Positions 5,774 to 7,404 of a stretch of 7,404 bases of DNA are shown here, one piece after another; the first letter of the stretch is position 1, and each line of letters opens with the position of its first letter. Under the pieces are notes generated by a model. It worked only from the letters and a program-made list of their open reading frames with translations, did no database searches and was not told the DNA's origin. This stretch comes from Acidicaldus organivorans (lineage in GTDB: Bacteria; Pseudomonadota; Alphaproteobacteria; Acetobacterales; Acetobacteraceae): NCBI GenBank assembly GCA_000759655.1, contig KN173985.1:1-7404 (forward strand). The letters are read 5' to 3'. Made by a program: the position numbers and the translations under genes.

Positions 5774-6386
5774 GGCTCGCCCCCGCAGTGGCTTGAGCGT
5801 CCCGGGCTTGAGCCTCGCGGGCTTGAGCGTCACGGGCTTGGGCGTCGCGCCGCCCGCTCAGGATCTCGGAGACCTTCTTGCCGCGCCGCTGCGCCACCAT
5901 GCGCGGGCTCTGGCAGGCCTTGAGCGCGGCGAGGGCCGCCTTGACCATGTTGTGCGGATTGCGGCTGCCGAAGCTTTTGGCCACCACGTCGGCAATGCCG
6001 AGCGCCTCGAAGACGACGCGCAGCGGGCCGCCGGCGATGATGCCGGTGCCGGCCGGGGCGGAGCGCAGCAGCACATGCCCGGCGCCGAACCGCCCCTCCA
6101 TGTCATGGTGCAGGGTGCGGCCCTCGCGCATCGGCACCCGGATCAGGGCGCGCCGTGCCTGCTCGGTCGCCTTGCGGATTGCTTCCGGCACCTCGCGCGC
6201 CTTGCCCGAGCCGTAGCCCACCCGTCCCTTCTGGTCGCCGACCACGACGAGGGCGGAGAAGGCGAAGCGCCGCCCGCCCTTCACCACCTTGGCGACGCGG
6301 TTGACAGCGACCAGCTTGTCGATGAACTCGTCGCCTTCCTCGCGCTCGCGGTCGCGGCCTCTCGCCTCGCGTTGCTCCCGTGCCAT
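5766..6386 (-). CDS. rpsE: 30S ribosomal protein S5, with repeat-encoded tail
   Basis: A 206-residue small-subunit protein involved in decoding fidelity and mRNA unwinding at the entry channel. The S5 N-terminal domain includes [20 protein letters not shown] (residues 21-40) and [21 protein letters not shown] (43-63). The C-terminal domain includes [23 protein letters not shown] (98-120) and [19 protein letters not shown] (137-155). The start at 6386 is chosen over 6428 because TGAGGG (6394-6399) lies 7 nt upstream and includes the rplR stop; the longer form would intrude into rplR. E. coli S5 is 167 residues. The extra length here is a charged N-terminus rich in Arg and Glu (1-20) and a tail of four DAQAR-like pentapeptides (181-200) encoded by a 15-bp tandem repeat. 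The stop overlaps the rpmD start. Confidence 0.97.
   Translation of the reverse strand: MAREQREARGRDREREEGDEFIDKLVAVNRVAKVVKGGRRFAFSALVVVGDQKGRVGYGSGKAREVPEAIRKATEQARRALIRVPMREGRTLHHDMEGRFGAGHVLLRSAPAGTGIIAGGPLRVVFEALGIADVVAKSFGSRNPHNMVKAALAALKACQSPRMVAQRRGKKVSEILSGRRDAQARDAQAREAQARDAQATAGASHG
5791..5850 (-). repeat. 15-bp tandem repeat, four copies, inside rpsE
   Basis: Four head-to-tail 15-bp units, at 5791-5805, 5806-5820, 5821-5835 and 5836-5850. On the plus strand each begins GCTTGAGC or GCTTGGGC, with a few substitutions in the last third. The unit length is a multiple of three, so copy-number change would keep frame. In rpsE frame the repeat yields [15 protein letters not shown] and DAQAT (residues 181-200, bases 5787-5846). 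It lies 18 bp upstream of the rpmD start. Confidence 0.9.
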
Positions 6387-6393
6387 GTCTTCG

Positions 6394-6399
6394 CCCTCA
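6394..6399 (-). promoter_or_regulatory. Shine-Dalgarno of rpsE containing the rplR stop
   Basis: TGAGGG on the minus strand holds the rplR stop codon TGA and the GAGGG ribosome binding element, 7 nt before the rpsE ATG at 6386. This decides the start against the upstream in-frame ATG at 6428. Confidence 0.75.
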
Positions 6400-6756
6400 G
6401 ACCCCGAGGCCGCCGGCCCGCGCCGCATCGGCGAGAGCCTTGACGCGCCCGTGATAAAGATATGCCCCGCGGTCGAACACCACCTTCTCGATGCCGAGCG
6501 CGCGGGCCCGCTCGGCGATCAGCGCGCCGACCGCCGCCGCCGCCTCGCGGTCGGCCCCGGTGCGGAGCTTCTCGCGCAGCGCCTTCTCGAGCGTGGAGGC
6601 CGCGCACAGCGTCACCCCGCGCATATCGTCGATGATCTGCGCGTAGATCTGTTTCTGCGACCGGAACACGGAGAGCCTGAGCCGCCCCCCGCTCTTCTGG
6701 CGCAGGGAGAACCGGAGCCGCCGCTTGCGGCGTTCACGCAACGCCCTCACATCCAT
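6397..6756 (-). CDS. rplR: 50S ribosomal protein L18
   Basis: A 119-residue 5S rRNA-binding protein of the central protuberance; length matches the family (about 117-120). It has the basic N-terminus ([13 protein letters not shown], residues 4-16), the [17 protein letters not shown] core (28-44), and the closing signature [20 protein letters not shown] (94-113) followed by AGGLGV. The ATG at 6756 has AGAGAGG (6763-6769) 6 nt upstream. The gap from rplF is 25 nt, and the stop lies inside the rpsE Shine-Dalgarno. The codon bias and order are those of an ordinary spc operon member. Confidence 0.98.
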   Translation of the reverse strand: MDVRALRERRKRRLRFSLRQKSGGRLRLSVFRSQKQIYAQIIDDMRGVTLCAASTLEKALREKLRTGADREAAAAVGALIAERARALGIEKVVFDRGAYLYHGRVKALADAARAGGLGV

Positions 6757-6781
6757 CGTGCACCTCTCTTCGCCGCGGCGA

Positions 6782-7315
6782 TCACTTCTTCTTGCCTTCC
6801 TTGCGGCGGATCACTTCGTCCTCGTAACGGACGCCCTTGCCCTTGTAAGGCTCGGGCGGCCGGAAGCTCCGGATCTCCGCCGCCACCTGGCCCACCTTGA
6901 CCTTGTCGGCGCCGCTCACCTTCACCGTGGTCGGCTTCTCGCAGACGATGCTGATCCCCGGCGGGATCTCATAGACCACGTCGTGCGAGAACCCGAGATT
7001 GAGCACGAGCTTGTTGCCCTGCACCTGGGCGCGGTAGCCGGTGCCGGTGATCTCGAGGGTGCGGCTGTAGCCTTCCGACACCCCCTTGACCATGTTGGCG
7101 ATCAGGGCGCGGGTGGTGCCCCACATCATCCGCGCCTCGCGGCTCTCGCCCCGCGGCGCGACCGCGATCTTGCCGTCCGCCACCGTCACCGAGACGAGGT
7201 CGGAGAGCGGCATCTCGAGCCGTCCGAGCTTCCCTTTGGCGGCGAGTGCCTTTTCGGCGAGGCTCACCTCGACGCCGGGCGGAATGGCCACCGGATATTT
7301 GCCTACGCGCGACAT
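6782..7315 (-). CDS. rplF: 50S ribosomal protein L6
   Basis: A 177-residue large-subunit protein near the GTPase-associated region, made of two repeated alpha/beta domains; length is exactly typical. It begins [17 protein letters not shown] and carries [19 protein letters not shown] (residues 65-83), [20 protein letters not shown] (89-108), and the C-terminal signature [20 protein letters not shown] (151-170) before a lysine-rich end. The start at 7315 is preferred to the ATG at 7381: it matches the universal L6 N-terminus, has TGAGGAG (7322-7328) 6 nt ahead, and the longer form would overlap the end of rpsH. Confidence 0.98.
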   Translation of the reverse strand: MSRVGKYPVAIPPGVEVSLAEKALAAKGKLGRLEMPLSDLVSVTVADGKIAVAPRGESREARMMWGTTRALIANMVKGVSEGYSRTLEITGTGYRAQVQGNKLVLNLGFSHDVVYEIPPGISIVCEKPTTVKVSGADKVKVGQVAAEIRSFRPPEPYKGKGVRYEDEVIRRKEGKKK

Positions 7316-7321
7316 GACCAG

Positions 7322-7328
7322 CTCCTCA
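7322..7328 (-). promoter_or_regulatory. Shine-Dalgarno of rplF containing the rpsH stop
   Basis: TGAGGAG on the minus strand combines the rpsH stop codon with a strong ribosome binding element 6 nt from the rplF ATG at 7315. Confidence 0.8.
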
Positions 7329-7404
7329 GAACACGCGGCAGAGCACTTCACCGCCGACATTGGCGGCGCGCGCCTCCGCATCGCTCAGCACGCCGCGCGG
7401 CGTG
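7326..7404 (-). CDS. rpsH: 30S ribosomal protein S8, C-terminal end (partial)
   Basis: Only the last 25 codons are in the window; the 5' part lies beyond base 7404. They read [18 protein letters not shown] followed by EVLCRVF and a TGA stop (7326-7328). This is the highly conserved C-terminus of S8, a 16S rRNA-binding protein that in E. coli also represses spc operon translation. The fragment is short but the motif STPRGV...GGE-LC-VF is diagnostic, and rpsH is the expected neighbour upstream of rplF. The stop overlaps the rplF Shine-Dalgarno and leaves a 10-nt gap to the next start. Confidence 0.93.
   Translation of the reverse strand, partial: TPRGVLSDAEARAANVGGEVLCRVF

Noticed and set aside
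5774..5833. N-terminal extension of L30 from an ATG at 5833
   Set aside because: The extra residues (LKP-type repeats) are the rpsE tandem repeat read out of frame, and the L30 core begins after ATG 5773.
5791..5850. CRISPR array
   Set aside because: Units are 15 bp and directly adjacent with no spacers, and they are in frame within rpsE.
6387..6428. N-terminal extension of S5 from an ATG at 6428
   Set aside because: It overlaps the end of rplR, and a good Shine-Dalgarno supports ATG 6386.
7316..7381. N-terminal extension of L6 from an ATG at 7381
   Set aside because: It overlaps the conserved end of rpsH in another frame, and L6 proteins begin with MSRVGK.

Overview
The window is very GC-rich DNA, by eye around 70% G+C, with the codon bias that goes with it. 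It carries two blocks of genes that converge on an inverted repeat near position 2800. The ribosomal proteins, the SecY that opens with MASAAEQLAANLN, and the order rpsH-rplF-rplR-rpsE-rpmD-rplO-secY-adk all look alphaproteobacterial. They fit Rhodospirillales/Acetobacteraceae best, but that placement is inferred from recognition of the proteins, not from a search.

Left block, plus strand, 1-2776: the C-terminal part of a 2-hydroxycarboxylate transporter (CitS/CimH type), a family III (CaiB/BaiF) CoA-transferase, and a CitE/HpcH-type acyl-CoA lyase. The three lie in one direction. The gap between the first two is 27 bp, and the last two overlap by 4 bp at an ATGA. Together they suggest a short route: import of a 2-hydroxy-di/tricarboxylate such as malate, citramalate or citrate, activation by CoA transfer, and cleavage to acetyl-CoA plus a 2-oxoacid. 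The actual substrate cannot be read from the sequence.

Middle, 2777-2863: a perfect 12-bp inverted repeat with a smaller nested stem separates the convergent blocks. It probably ends transcription from both sides, although it has no U-tract.

Right block, minus strand, 7404 down to 2864: the distal part of the spc ribosomal operon. It runs from the 3' end of rpsH through rplF, rplR, rpsE, rpmD, rplO and secY to adk. Spacing is tight: several stop codons lie inside the next gene's Shine-Dalgarno sequence, and rpmD starts inside the end of rpsE. These genes supply the large and small ribosomal subunits, the protein-export channel, and adenylate kinase. The rpsM-rpsK-rpoA-rplQ genes that usually follow adk in alphaproteobacteria are not next to it here; the run ends at adk.

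The most distinctive local structures are a four-copy 15-bp tandem repeat that encodes the tail of ribosomal protein S5, and a pair of competing GC-rich hairpins just upstream of the secY ribosome binding site. There is no gene-free stretch longer than 300 bases. I see no RNA gene, mobile element, CRISPR array or obvious promoter; both operons begin outside the window. I found no convincing wholly new system. The carboxylate module is the best candidate for follow-up.
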